This document shows positions 10,702 through 21,647 of a stretch of 64,000 nucleotides of DNA, in pieces. Source of the DNA: Periplaneta americana. Its lineage: Eukaryota; Arthropoda; Insecta; Blattodea; Blattidae. The stretch is taken from positions 71,016,708-71,080,707 of the forward strand of contig NC_091120.1 in the NCBI RefSeq assembly GCF_040183065.1, written 5' to 3'. The notes beneath the pieces are model-generated. The model was not told the DNA's origin, did not search any database, and was given only the letters and a program-made list of their open reading frames with translations. Numbering within the stretch: position 1 is the first letter of the stretch; each line of letters opens with the position of its first letter. Position numbers and translations under genes: made by a program.

Positions 10702-11290
10702 ATGAAATTCGATTTTATTTTAGGGAGAGTATCTTTAAAATCTGACCTTTTGTTTACTGATTTTAATGTTTTGAAAATTAAACAGATTTATTATATTGCC
10801 TTATTAATCTTCATACATAAAAACCGTAATAAATTCAAATTGTATCATCACAAATATGGAATTAAAAGATCCAATTTTATACGACTAGAGGAACCAAAGT
10901 GTTTCACAAGCACAGCTCTGAGCCATAGTACCTACTTTGGTCCAAGGTTATACAATAAAATAATTGATAAATACCCAAATTTGGAAAATTTTAGTATCAG
11001 GAATTTAAATAATAGCGTTAGGAATTTAATTTTTACAGAATATATATTGATTTAATATGTATATGTATTTGTATGACTTAAATTGTTAAAATTGAAATTG
11101 TATTTTTAAATTTAATTTATTCCTGTAATTTTTTTCTTGACCCAGTTTGTGTCAAAAATTATCTTTGTGTTTATCTTTGTGTTTAGATATCTCCCTGAGC
11201 ACGAGTTTTTTACTCCTTCAGGGAAGAACTAAGATTGTATTTCTGTCAATGTTATTTTATTAACAATAAACAATATAAATATTTTTGGTT
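10702..11290 (+). mobile_element. LINE 3' end, family A
   Basis: The frame 10702-11055 (117 codons) is the C-terminal end of a LINE reverse transcriptase; EEPKCFTSTALSHSTYFGP and RLYNKIIDKYPNLENF are shared in altered form by copies at 30170, 52035 and, weakly, 32450. The untranslated tail has a hairpin at 11192-11224 and ends in an AATAAACAATATAAATA-like tail. It is strongly 5' truncated. Confidence 0.7.
11192..11224 (+). other. Conserved 3' UTR hairpin of LINE family A
   Basis: TCCCTGA pairs with TCAGGGA around a CACGAG...CTCCT interior, giving a 7-bp outer stem and a GAG/CTC inner stem. Equivalent hairpins are at 31217-31243, 32457-32486, 52107-52141 and 55671-55700. Confidence 0.6.
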
Positions 11291-11484
11291 TCTTTTTGTT
11301 TTTTGTACTGGTTTAACAGTTTGTTATTAATTTATTTTGTTTTTCAGAGTGGGGGAGCTTAAGGCATTCACATTATTGTATCCGAGGTAGTACAATATCT
11401 AACGCAGGCGGCCTACTTGCTTGACATTCACCAGCCCGTGCCCCACCCCTGAAAGGGGTCTATTAGAATAGAATTTTAGAAGTA

Positions 11485-12306
11485 CAGTAAAACTTGGTTA
11501 TAGCCACCTCGTTTTGTGCGACACCTCGCCTATAACGTCAAATATTCTGTGGTCCCAACTAATTCCCCATAAGACATATGCTTTTCTACCTTGCTTTACG
11601 TCAAACGCATATGCGTCTACCTCGCATATAACGTCATTTTCAACCTCAGTTTGGAATAAGATATTCTAAGAACCAAAGTATCTTAAGAAATATTTTGTAG
11701 AAATCTGACCCTGACAAATTCTTTACCAGTCCCCTTCTGTCATAGACCTCTGGAATTCAGGCGGATTCCCCAGCCTATTGTAACCTGCCCGAATTCATGC
11801 GGTATTAGATCAGTTTCGACAGGAAGTTTTCACTAAGTGCACGCATTTTAACGCAGTATGGCCACTAAAAGAAGTGAGTGACGCTTTAGAAGTCATTAGA
11901 GTTATGAACATGTTCTATAAAGCTAGGGAAGGGAGCAGTGAAATTGCAACTGAAATTATGAACATAGAACGTAATTTAGCCCTAGAAAGTGTGTATTGGG
12001 CAAGTAGAAGACAACAGAGTAAAATGACTGATTACCTCGCTTCTAAGTAAAGTAGTTTGGTGAGTACTGAACAAACTGTTTTAATACAGAAAACTGTATT
12101 TATAATTGTAGGCCTACGTGTATTTTATTATGTTTATTGTAAGCTTAAAAGCGAATACATAAATCTAAAATAAGCCTAATTATGTTTATTATTTTTAATT
12201 TTCCACCTCACTAGACTGAAAATGTGAATCTCGGTTACTACGACACTCGTTTATAACAACATAATTTTTAAGGTCCCTTGGATGTCGTTATAACCAAGTT
12301 CTACTG
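11485..12306 (+). mobile_element. Tigger/pogo-like DNA transposon, internally deleted
   Basis: The ends are CAGTAAAACTTGGTTATAG and the inverse ...GTCGTTATAACCAAGTTCTACTG, with TA on both sides (11483-11484, 12307-12308). The + strand near 11855-12050 ends in a transposase C-terminus like that of Tigger/jerky proteins (FYKAREGSSEIATEI, then RRQQSKMTDYLASK and stop). The N-terminal DNA-binding and DDE domains are gone. Total length is 822 bp. Confidence 0.75.
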
Positions 12307-12405
12307 TAATTTAGTCTGTTTTTTTCTTAGGTACAAAAATTCACCAATTCTTTCCATAGAAATTTATCTTCGTGCTTTTCCAACTATACGATGGTATGTT
12401 GCTCC

Positions 12406-12624
12406 TTAGTGAGATATTTTTGGGTTTCTACACAGTATTATGTACTCACGAACATCCAAAGTTTTGGGGTTATTGAACGTCAAATAAAGCAGGTAAAAGG
12501 GAACCGATCCTTCAAGTTCAGGACTGTAGAAGAGTTCCAACACGTAGGTTACTAATTCAATGCCTTCCCTGAAGGTACAGCTGGCAAAACTTCGGAAAGT
12601 TGGATAATTCAGCATGTATGACAT
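12406..12624 (-). CDS. Unrecognised coding-like frame, possible exon
   Basis: A 72-codon minus-strand frame starts at an ATG (MSYMLNYPTFRSFASC) and has balanced codon use with few low-complexity runs. A strong splice-donor-like GTGAGT lies inside it, near 12456, so a spliced exon ending there is possible. A second minus-strand frame (12736-12921, starting MFFLYLFTVHTVNYF) lies upstream. I do not recognise either. They may be a host exon pair, a transposon remnant or chance. Confidence 0.2.
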   Translation of the reverse strand: MSYMLNYPTFRSFASCTFREGIELVTYVLELFYSPELEGSVPFYLLYLTFNNPKTLDVREYIILCRNPKISH

Positions 12625-12924
12625 GGTGCATACATCAAATTATCTTACATCATAATTATAGGGCCTACAATACCGTGAAAATTTCAAATGTTTATTATCT
12701 TATCTGTTGCCTTTGTTTATCGTTTAGTTTTTCATTCATTTAGGCAGCATGACTTTGGTCTGTTCTTTAGAATGCCCTAATAAACGGAACAAAGAAGAAC
12801 CGTAATACCAATTTACTACTACTTTTATGCCACTGATTATGGAGCTAATTTTACTGGCTTTGCTTGTTGCTGTTGTAAAGTAATTTACTGTGTGTACCGT
12901 GAATAGATATAAGAAAAACATGTT

Positions 12925-13230
12925 TATTACGTTGTTAACACTTTTAATAGCCGTTTCATAGGCTCATTTTCACCTTGAAGTAGGTACGTACTTTAAGAAG
13001 AAATCATATAAATAGGACCGTTTATTTTAATAATCACAAAAACAATTCTCGATTTATTTTGATACTTTACTGAGCTCAAAATGGATTTTATAGTACTTTT
13101 ATGCGAAATTCATTTTATGCTAGTGGCGAGTACTTGAATTTTCGTCATTCGCACAAAAGAAGCCAGTTGTGTAGACCAATTTATTGATATAATCGTTGCC
13201 CAGGAGGCTGGTTTATGCAACACTCTTTGA
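12925..13230. other. AT-rich spacer, no gene seen
   Basis: No reading frame, tRNA-like head or inverted repeat that I can support. Confidence 0.4.
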
Positions 13231-13234
13231 GAGA

Positions 13235-13437
13235 TGAGATGATGATGATGATGATGATGATGATGAAGATTTGTTGTAATGTCACAAGGAAACCGGAGCT
13301 CCCGGAGAAAACCCCTGTATTACTTGGGGTATGGGTTGCCCAACACCAGTTATAAATCGGGAGTACATCGGAGATTGAACCCGGTCCACAGGATTATTAA
13401 TTCAGAGTTATAGCCACTAGACCACCGTGGCGGCATT
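13235..13437 (-). mobile_element. tRNA-derived SINE, minus strand, with (GAT)n tail
   Basis: The tRNA-like head is at the right end and reads in reverse: GCCGCCACGGTGGTCTAGTG (A box) and GGTTCAATCTCCG (B box). The body has AACCGGAGCTCCCGGAGAAA and the tail is a (GATGAT)n run at about 13238-13264. Confidence 0.65.
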
Positions 13438-13824
13438 TGAAATTGAAAATAAATGATCATAAATACGATTTTGAATTTAGTTTTGTTGGAGTCATAATTG
13501 AACGACTCCAACAAATTACAGCTTTCTTTGTTTGTAAGGCAAAAAGGAAAGCAAAGATATCTTATTACAAGCATCTAGAAGTAAAAACCTCCATCTCACT
13601 AGAAAAGGGGTACTGAGTAGCAGTAGGGTTGTTAGTCCTACGTGCTGGCCGCCTTTGGCCCTAAATAAGTTCCTACATGATAATCATTTGTCAGATATTA
13701 ACCATATTCCTACACTACTGTAATGGTAAAGTGTCGGCGCGAACAAATTGTAACTCTGAGGTATGAATTGAAGTTAATTTTCGGAAGGAAGGCAGTATGA
13801 CCCAGCATTGCAAATTAGAATATA

Positions 13825-14467
13825 CTGCGTGTTCAGTTCAAAGTGTGTCATGGCTCGCTATATATCGTCATGTGGCTAGCCAGTGAGCCTAGACAATTCA
13901 ATCTTCCTACACTCCCGCAGAGGCGTATTACCTAAATGCGAGAGAAGTTGCCTAGCAAGTACGGCGTTCATTCTGAAGTACGCAGAGTCCGTGGATACCC
14001 ACGGACTCTGGAAGTACGTACCGATACGTGCGGTAACGCCGGTAGTGACAGGAATGTGAACTGTTTGGAAAGATGTACTGAGGTGAGTTTTTTTCTTACT
14101 GTCGGGATATGGCGAGAGGGTTAAGACGATTACTTACGTATTTGTTGACATTAACTTCGACGGTCAACATGGACATGGAGCATTTGATTTGGGTTGTAGA
14201 ATGTTGCGGTATGCAACGGATGATAACAAATACCCTGCGTACAACTTGCCCGCGCAAAACACAGTTCGAAAGAGGTTATGGTAGCACACAGACTTTACAG
14301 ACCGCCATCTGTCGCTACGACGTTCAAGTTATACCGTACACGTTCTCAAGTTCAGATTGAACGCCTTGATTAATAGGCAACTTCTCGGACATAAAAGCTG
14401 AAACTCGCTTCAAATCGCTGACTCACAACAGTGACGTCATGACACATTTCGAAATGAACACCCAGTA
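13825..14467. mobile_element. DNA transposon derivative with 30-bp terminal inverted repeats
   Basis: The left end ATACTGCGTGTTCAGTTC and the inverse of the right end (ATACTGGGTGTTCATTTC) match for about 30 bp, including GTGTCATG. The interior has two frames (13936-14124, 14109-14360) that I do not recognise, and an internal short palindrome (AGAGTCCGTGGATACCCACGGACTCT split near 13985-14010). I recall similar sequence as a common insect repeat but cannot name the family. Confidence 0.55.
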
Positions 14468-14489
14468 TATTGCACTTACCCTAGAGCTA

Positions 14490-14705
14490 GGCGCTTCCCC
14501 AATCTACACCGACTGGCTGCACTACGTTTCGCTGAGCATCCAGATTTCGAACAGACAACTCTAGGCCTATTCGTCCCTAGACCAGCTCTCTCCGTTCTTC
14601 GTCACATGGCGTTCGGGGAGTGCTATGAAATAACGGGATGAAGGTCGAAAGCAATGTCGTTTAACCTAATATGGGGAAATGGAAAACCCGCAATAAAAAC
14701 CAAAT
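14490..14705 (+). repeat. Dispersed repeat, copy 1
   Basis: It shares with 28000-28300 a series of phrases in the same order: ACACCGACTGGCTG / ACACCGGCTGACCA, GTTCGGGGAGTGCTATGAAA and ATAACGGGATG. It resembles the body of the minus-strand SINE at 17405-17990 and may be a headless SINE copy. Confidence 0.5.
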
Positions 14706-15443
14706 CCTAAAGGTGTATCTACACGATTCAACTTTACTCATTCAAGCAATCCATGAAAAAAGTCTACGAACACATTCAATAGTGCATGCCTTTTTTTCAA
14801 TAAAAGATAGCTCATGCTGTAATTGAAAGCTATCCTTTCTTGCAGCAAGCAGTTGATTGTTGTAGGTGCTCATGAGGAAAGGCGGCAAGTATGAGTAGCT
14901 TTATTAAAGATTATTGCAACAACAAATGCCTAGAGAATTCCAAGATTAAAGCTGCCCAAGCAGTTAGTTAATCTACTTAATAAGGTAGGTGTTCCTGATA
15001 TGGCCATGCTAAGGTTTCAGAATTTTTCTAGCCGCCATTTTGAGAAAAAATGTAAACCACTTTTTTCTTACTCTTTCTCAGTCTAATGGACTTTCTTAAA
15101 ACAATTTCCTTTACCAATAAAAATAGCTTTAATTGTCCAAAAAGTCCCAAATACCAAAAGTCTAACTAGTGGCCATATCAGGAACATGTGCACATGATAT
15201 GGCCACCTTTGTTCCATGTTCTACAAATCGTGATTGTTTTCAGTTTGATTGCGCAGTTGTGCTAAAATTAAATTCTTTTCGTGTAAAATTAATAAACATC
15301 ATACTTAATAATCTTTTTTATAATTCAAAAGTGTAGTCAAACAGGTTTTTCCATAAAAAATTAAGTTGTTAACAAAACTGACATAAAAATTTAACTTCAA
15401 AAAAGAAAAATGAATAATCATTCAAGAGAAGAGTACTTATAAG

Positions 15444-15686
15444 TCAAAAATAAGATTTTGAAACAAAATTACTGATCGCAATTGGGACAAATAAAATGTC
15501 TTTGTCAGCAGCAGTGAGGCCAACACACTCATCGTGGTAGAAATTCTCACAGACTCCGCAGAGTCGCATGTCCTTGACTTCGTCCTCCTGACAAACCGTT
15601 TTAAAGGGACTGCTGGTCGTGTTCGACAGTTTTTTTGAAGAGGAACCCTGACGTTGCACGACGCAAAGCTTAAAGACTGAACCCAA
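15444..15686 (-). pseudogene. C-terminal PHD-like zinc finger of the pogo-like transposase
   Basis: The frame contains CQEDEVKDMRLCGVCENFYH followed by DECVGL, with Cys/His spacing of a PHD-type finger (C-x?-C ... C-x2-C ... H-x2-C). Such fingers are known at the C-terminus of some arthropod pogo-like transposases. The last Cys pair seems altered (the frame reads FVPIAISN where a C-x2-C is expected). Confidence 0.6.
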
Positions 15687-15774
15687 CCCGGACTCAGAAT
15701 GTTAGGAGTCAATGGATAACCTACAGAAGACGAACGTAATATTCTCTGGCACAGCTGTTTTCTTGTTCTGGTGT

Positions 15775-15969
15775 CTAGGTGATTCTCCCACCTAACTCTG
15801 ACTTCTTTAATGGGCCATCTTTCTCCAAATAGCGGCGTAAAGTACGTTTAGGTACACAAAACGTTTTACTTGCGCTTTGAACTAAGAACTCTCCACTCTT
15901 TATACAGTTCACTACCTTGGACATGGCTTCTTCAGCCCATAATCCCCTCTTATTCATGTTGACCGACAT
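15775..15969 (-). pseudogene. Pogo-like transposase N-terminus, psq helix-turn-helix
   Basis: The frame begins at ATG (15969) and runs 64 codons. Residues 7-50 read RGLWAEEAMSKVVNCIKSG and then ASKTFCVPKRTLRRYL, the CENP-B/psq-type helix-turn-helix that binds the terminal repeats in pogo-family transposons. The frame ends before any DDE domain; the next recognisable part is the zinc finger at 15444-15686, so the middle of the gene is deleted. Confidence 0.7.
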
Positions 15970-16048
15970 TATTTTATATCTGAAATAAAATTTCTAAAGC
16001 TTCCACTAAAGCGAATACTTAAGTTATATGGACTGTATTGTCTACTAA

Positions 16049-16271
16049 GTCGACCTGGTTGGCAAGTTGGTATAGCGCTGGCCTTCTATGCCCAAGGTTG
16101 CGGGTTCGATCCCGGGCCAGGTCGATGTCATTTAAGTGTGCTTAAATGCGACAGGCTCATGTCAGTAGATTTACTGGCATGTAAAAGAACTCCTGCGGGA
16201 CAAAATTCCGGCACATCCGGCGACGCTGATATAACCTATGCAGTTGCGAGCGTCGTTAAATAAAACATAAC
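16049..16271 (+). mobile_element. tRNA-derived SINE, full-length copy with perfect 12-bp target duplication
   Basis: A box TTGGCAAGTTGGTATAGCG, B box GGTTCGATCCC, body with CAGGCTCATGTCAGTAGATT and tail GTTGCGAGCGTCGTTAAAT. ATTGTCTACTAA flanks it exactly (16037-16048, 16272-16283). Same family as 1105-1250. It sits in the pogo-like element, so it is the younger insertion. Confidence 0.85.
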
Positions 16272-16882
16272 ATTGTCTACTAATGCCAAACATTTCCAGC
16301 AGATTTGCAAAAATAAAAAAAAATTCCATTACAACGTAACGTATTTTCTACTAATTCAGATTAAAAAACACATGATTATGACGTCATTTTTTCTTACAAT
16401 ACAACATTTTTGCGTAATCCCAGCTATAAGGTATGTAAATTTGTCAGGTGAAAAAATAAAAGTGAAATGAACTTGATATGGCCATGGTGCATTTGATATG
16501 GCCATATCAGGAGCAGGTAAGCTTTCACGAAAATCGTTTGATTATGAATAACTCGTAAAAGATACGCCATCAACGACAACACCAATCAACAGAACATTAA
16601 AAACTGAATGGAGTACGATGGTTTTCATGAAACAAGCATTTGAAAAACATGTATAAAACAAAGGAGACTTACCAGAGAAAAATAAGAAGAGATCACATGA
16701 AAAACGCAAAACAGGCAACTGACGTCATATTGCTCAACCTGACTCGATGGGAAACGATCAAGTGACATACCAGGATACCCTTTCATTGGATGTTGCTGCA
16801 ATTTAGCGGATTTTTTGGTTAACAACTCACAATAGGGAGTGGCCATATCAGGAACATGGCCATAACAGGAGCACCCACCTTA

Positions 16883-17400
16883 GTTAGGATTGGGAATAGG
16901 ATCCTCCGTATTCTCCCGATATGAATCCCTGCGACTATGATATTTTCCTATGATAAAAGGACAACTGAGAGAGGTACGCTTTAGAAATAGACATGCCATT
17001 GTAACCAATAGAACAGTCAATTAGAAGCTTAGTGCAAAGTAACGCTGTAAATGTCATCCGTCATCTTCCGGAGGTGTGGCAACAAGTATGTGCTACTGGA
17101 GGAGGTTATTTTTAAGAATTGTATGTGAATTGTGAATAAGTAAGTTTTTGTTCTTAATTAAAGTGTTATTACTAATGTTAGAATGGCCCGTGTATAAGTA
17201 AGCATATTTAATTCTTCTGAAAATAAAGGTTTCAGGTTACTAAAATTTAGAGAACTGAAGTCGGGTTTCGTACGCGAGATGTAACGACTGCGGGGATCAT
17301 AATGCTCATCACACATTAACCTCCTACAGGCTGGATGATCGTTCACTTCTGCTGAAGCATGTAGATGTGACTCCAACAATCTCCCGGTCTGCCACAGATT
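16883..17400. other. Unassigned spacer
   Basis: No gene or repeat family recognised. Confidence 0.4.
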
Positions 17401-17404
17401 TTAA

Positions 17405-17992
17405 ATCTAGGACAGTGGACCCATTGCTTTTTTTTTTTGTTAGGAGGGAGGGAGGGAGGGAGGGAGGGAACATCCCTCGCACAACGACCTGAGGTCTATA
17501 TGGGATGAGTTGCGTGCTCACCAATCTTCTACGCGCACCGACCTAACCACTTGACCCCCTTAACGACCGGTCCCTACAGCAACAGAGTCCATGTACCACT
17601 CCTGCTTCGGCAACCCCCCCCCCAAGGCTCCCTTAACGGTCCGAGACGGAAATCCTGTCCCGAGAAGGTTTTCCCGAGTTCCGTTGCAAAAGCTACCCAT
17701 CGCCACTTGAATACAATCCACGGAGGCCGGTCGAGACAGCCAGAAGCTACGGAGGGCCACCTGTAGAGCGATCTGAAAACCAGAAGAAGTAACGGGATGT
17801 TGAATTAAAGGATAATAGGGGAGGAAAGGAAGTGGCGAAGATGAGTGAGGTTCCATCGCCTGATATTCATCCATAGGAGGGAAAAACCCCGAAAAAACCT
17901 CTTCCAGTCAACTCGTCCCGACCAGGGATCGAACCCGGGCCCGCTGGGTTCGGAGTTAGACTCGCTAACCCCTCAGCCATAACGGTGGACTA
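17405..17992 (-). mobile_element. Long tRNA-derived SINE, minus strand
   Basis: The head at the right end reads in reverse: GTCCACCGTTATGGCTGAGG and GGTTCGATCCCTGG, a clear tRNA-like A and B box. The body is unusually long (about 590 bp) and GC-rich, with a (GGGA)n run at about 17443-17470 and a T run near the left end that fits a poly-A tail in reverse. Frames inside are not genes. Confidence 0.6.
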
Positions 17993-17994
17993 TC

Positions 17995-18798
17995 TATTGC
18001 TTTACGTTGCTCCTGGAGGATGCAATTCTAAAAACTGTACATACTTTTTAAATCTATAATCAGATTTGAAACCGTGAACCTCTGATCCCACACCTAGAAT
18101 AGTAACGTCAAAATTCAAACACCTTTTTTTTCGGTTAATGGTGCGATTTTACAGGCTAGTTCTAATAGTGAAAGTACTAAAGGAATAAACAAGGAGTTTC
18201 GGGAAATAAATGTCAAAGGAAAATAGAACATTACAATATCTGTAACACACGTTTTGTAACAACATTTCCTGACAGAATCTGTCACTTTGGTGACAAGCCA
18301 TATACTCTGCTTGTAAATCCAATTAACTTAATGATGTCTTGTACTACTCAGAGTGAAGGGACAACCTCTGCCCTCCCAAAGTGGCGAGCAGGGCGGGTTA
18401 AGAGATTGTGGGCATCTCGCTCGCTCACTTCTTGTTGTTAACATCTCAAAACATTTCCGCAGTAATTCGCTCATCAAGTTTTTACTAGGAAACCGCTCTG
18501 GTACAATCGCCGTCATCATTAAGAAAATTAGTCGACGTAATCGAGTTCATCATTTGCTCTTCCCTGCGGAAAAAGTTTGATACATGCATCCAAAATAATA
18601 CGATAAATATGTTAAATTTGGGAACAAGTAACAGAACTAAGAGGCTTATTCATCATAGAAGCAGATTGAGGAAATACTGACTTTTTTTAAAGCAGAGATA
18701 GTCACATGATTAATTTTGAGGCAAGGATAACTTCCGCCTCCAAGAGAATGGAAAAAACAGGGCAATTGTGTTCCTCGGCTAATATATTTATCGGTTAT
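17995..18798. other. Unassigned spacer
   Basis: A 75-codon + frame at 18353-18580 is not recognisable. No repeat family assigned. Confidence 0.35.
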
Positions 18799-19316
18799 AT
18801 AACGTCGCTTATGAACCAATACCGCGTAGTAACTGACAAAATGTAAATTTTACAGGAGAAGGAAAAAACTGAATAAAAACCATAAAAATAACGGCATAGT
18901 CTTGAAAAGTGGTGTATGGCTATGAAATAGCATAACTAATTTATAACTAAGTGAAAATGGATGATCATGGCTGTAGACATTTGGCCATGTCACTTACGCG
19001 GTATTGGAACTCTGCCGTTGACTACATTTTGTTAGTTACGCGGTATTGTGAGACAACTTTAGCAGCTTCAAGATACATGTTGACAAGTGTTTTCTTTGCG
19101 TGAAAACTGCCTTCTGGAAATATTATTCGTGCTCTTGTATATGTCAATGTGTTATCTGAATTGTTGTCCTACCATCTGACTTGAGGTCAAGGTCGGTAGG
19201 CTGTAGCTTGAATCAGCACTAGATTAAGTTCCAGACAATGATTGCTGCATTCTTAGTCAATCAAATGCTGAAACTATGGGAAAGGAAAAACGAAGACACA
19301 GTTCAATGTTTATTGT

Positions 19317-19317
<1 letters not shown>

Positions 19318-19382
<65 letters not shown>

Positions 19383-19467
19383 CTGTTACTAGGTACTTTA
19401 TTTTCACACTACGTATTTGAATAGATAAGTAGAATTGTTACTAAAACGTTGCTCACAAGTATAATTT

Positions 19468-19561
<94 letters not shown>
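19318..19561. repeat. Two (AAT)n/(ATT)n microsatellite runs
   Basis: Runs of TAA triplets at 19318-19382 and 19470-19514, the second turning into ATT triplets to 19561 and so forming a perfect hairpin. The poly-Asn/Ile/Tyr frames here are artefacts. Confidence 0.95.
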
Positions 19562-19562
<1 letters not shown>

Positions 19563-19888
19563 GACAATGGACTTGACTGACTTGCGAATAATGAAAAGAA
19601 AATCATATAAAAATATAATAAGTAATGATAACTTTTCAGGCACAATATTCGTTAAACACAATAAATAATTATAGGGCTATGCTGAAATCACAAAAAGTAA
19701 TCCTTGAGTAACCCTAGTGTGGAATACTAATCATAAAAACTATGGCACAATCGGTTCTACATACAGTAATGTGACGGTAATTTAGACAGGCTACTGATGC
19801 TTTTTTTTCTGTGCTTTTGCACGAGAACATGACTTATTTTTACTGAAGGGACGCCATCAGTACTATTAGATAACCAATATCGCACAGT

Positions 19889-20436
19889 TTATTCTTTAAT
19901 TCTCAATGTACACAGAAACATCATTTTGCAAACCTGAATTTTTTTCTCATCAACTTTTAGATTGTAGACAAATGTTCTCTTTCTTCTAGATTCAGAATTT
20001 GTACTGCCAGGTCTTTTAGTAGGAGTGAAATTCACAAGATTTGATACGCGAACGCCCCTCTGTCCCCAAGTCATAGTTTTCCAGAATGCCTGAAAGATGT
20101 GTCTTCTCTCATTAGAAATTAAATTACAGCCTCTTACTTTCGAATTTTGGCACATTTTATAACTACACTCTGGCCCCAAATTCCATGCATCTCTTTCCGT
20201 ATCATGTGTCACTTTGCCATCTTTCGACCTGTTGTAGCTAAGATAAGCTTCCTCTTCCATTCCAAGTTTTCTATTTTTCATTTTCTTCCACTTAACCTTG
20301 TGTGGCTTTGAACTTATTTTTCTCTTTTCTGTCAAATTTCCATGAAACGCTTGAAGATTCTTCTCTCTACCTTTTTCTGACGAATGTAAAAATGTAGAAT
20401 AAGTAGCACTCACAAATTCTTCGGGGTCGTCTACAT
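19889..20436 (-). CDS. Transposase-like protein fragment (insect multicopy family), exon 2
   Basis: This is the longest non-repetitive frame outside the satellite and the structural gene: 174 codons from its first start, extended here to an acceptor (CAG before ATGTAGAC) to read DVDDPEEFVSATYS. Basic residues dominate the first half (KRKISSKPHKVKWKKMKNRK). The second half has NERRHIFQAFWKTMTWGQR, then RKRTFVYNL and VCKMMFLCTLRIKE. The pattern R-x-IF-x2-FW ... RRK ... VCK-x2-FL-x-TL is one I know from a large multicopy family in insect genomes that I take to be transposase-derived. After the stop the same frame continues TVRYWLSNSTDGVPS, which looks like lost coding sequence, so the stop is probably premature and the protein truncated. 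Confidence 0.5.
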
Positions 20437-20937
20437 CTGAAGACGCATCCGAAATTTAGTGTAGATCCTTCATTGGCGAGGTATTGTCTTCAGTTTCTGT
20501 CCTATCCTATTTCTAGCGGTATTATTTTAATAGTGTTGCTTTAAATCATACCAGACTGCATAATGTGATCATAACCTTACCGGTAACACTGGACGGACAA
20601 TGCCTGATCTGCAGCACCCATTTTCAGAAGGACGGTTTTCTTTTGCATTTGAATTATCAGGCAGTACACCTACGAATAAGATGAGATTACTAGTGTTTAT
20701 AAATGTGTTATAAATTGATTAAAAACATGTGTAGTAAATATTATCATCAATTTAGATCTTCCTCCTACCGGAGGAAATGGAAGGGACCAAGCTTAGGACC
20801 ACTGAATGTAGCGCAAATTATTTTAGCGGCCCATTCATGATTATTTATATTAGACTACTTAAATTAAGTTTGCTGTTATGATTCCGTAAGTGAAGAAAAA
20901 TAAATCTTTAATAACTGTGATACTTCTTATGCCATAC

Positions 20938-21040
20938 CTTTGTTAATGTTCAAAGAAGTTTCTCCCGTCTTGAATGCAGAACATAGCACAGATAGGATTT
21001 CGTTCTCGCTAAACTGACCGTCGTCTGATTCATTGTCCAT
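20938..21040 (-). CDS. Candidate exon 1 of the transposase-like gene
   Basis: On the minus strand an ATG at 21040 opens MDNESDDGQFSENEILSVL, then CSAFKTGETSLNINK. A splice donor (AAAG followed by GTATGG) follows at 20937. Joining it in phase 1 to the acceptor at 20437 keeps one frame. An upstream in-frame ATG at 21148 gives a longer, less protein-like start, so I prefer 21040. The exon pairing is inference. Confidence 0.4.
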
Positions 21041-21647
21041 TTCTTTTCTTATATCTGTAGGCCTATATAATAATAAAATATTAAATGTGCTATATTTCAG
21101 TGAATGAACTTGCAATAAGATTCTGCGGGAATTCAGCTCAACTAACATTCAATTGGCATTAGTGAAATAATTCTATTATATTTATCTTTTAAATAATTGA
21201 AACTGAACACTTCTTTAATCTTCTCAGAATATCACACACTGTTGATACAATTTTACAAGGCAGTAACGAGAACCAGCTTCCGTACTGATGGCGCGCAGGG
21301 AGTAGACATAACAGCCTATCTGCTGTCAGATACGCGGTATTTCCAACAGACTTCTCGTGACTTCAGATACGCGGTATTGTACCCCCCTCCTTCGCACGCA
21401 GGCCATTCATGCAATCAAATTCCCGCGCTTGTCAATGCATGCAGATGACAGTGGAGGTACCATCTGTGCAAAAAAACAGTTTTGACCAAAAATGTCAGTT
21501 ACGCGGTATTGGTTCTTAAGCGACGATAACGACGCTTTATCATTTTTGCTGTTATCAAGCGTCGATACAATTTATAGAAGCTCATGGGCTTATTAAAATG
21601 TGTGATTTAATATTTGGAAAACAGGTAGCAGGTTGTAGAAGGTTGGT

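Larger units (their letters stand above)
14983..16880 (-). mobile_element. Pogo-like DNA transposon with psq HTH and PHD-like finger, core deleted
   Basis: The ends are AGGTAGGTGTTCCTGATATG and the inverse AGGTGGGTGCTCCTGTTATG, with TA on both sides (14981-14982, 16881-16882). The phrase TGATATGGCCAT or its reverse recurs near both ends (about 14998, 15171, 15196, 16474, 16493, 16842), perhaps transposase-binding sites. The minus strand encodes the N-terminus and C-terminus of a pogo-like transposase with no catalytic domain between them. A SINE interrupts the 5' side. Confidence 0.7.
18803..21525 (-). mobile_element. 2.7-kb terminal-inverted-repeat DNA transposon, superfamily not assigned
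   Basis: The ends CGTCGCTTATGAACCAATAC and, inverted, CGTCGCTTAAGAACCAATAC match for about 40 bp. ATAA lies directly outside each end (18799-18802, 21526-21529), a probable 4-bp target duplication. An 11-bp motif, TACGCGGTATT, occurs at 18818 (reversed, in the terminal repeat), 18995, 19037, 21331, 21368 and 21500, all in the outer 260 bp, as expected of transposase-binding sites. The minus strand carries a two-part transposase-like gene. Two (AAT)n-type runs (about 19318-19382, 19470-19561) lie in the lower half. A 4-bp duplication would fit Sola among known superfamilies, but I cannot confirm that. Confidence 0.7.

Noticed and set aside
19409-19661. Poly-Ile, poly-Asn and poly-Tyr frames
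   Set aside because: They are translations of (AAT)n/(ATT)n microsatellites, as are those at 21780-21974 and 44895-45382.
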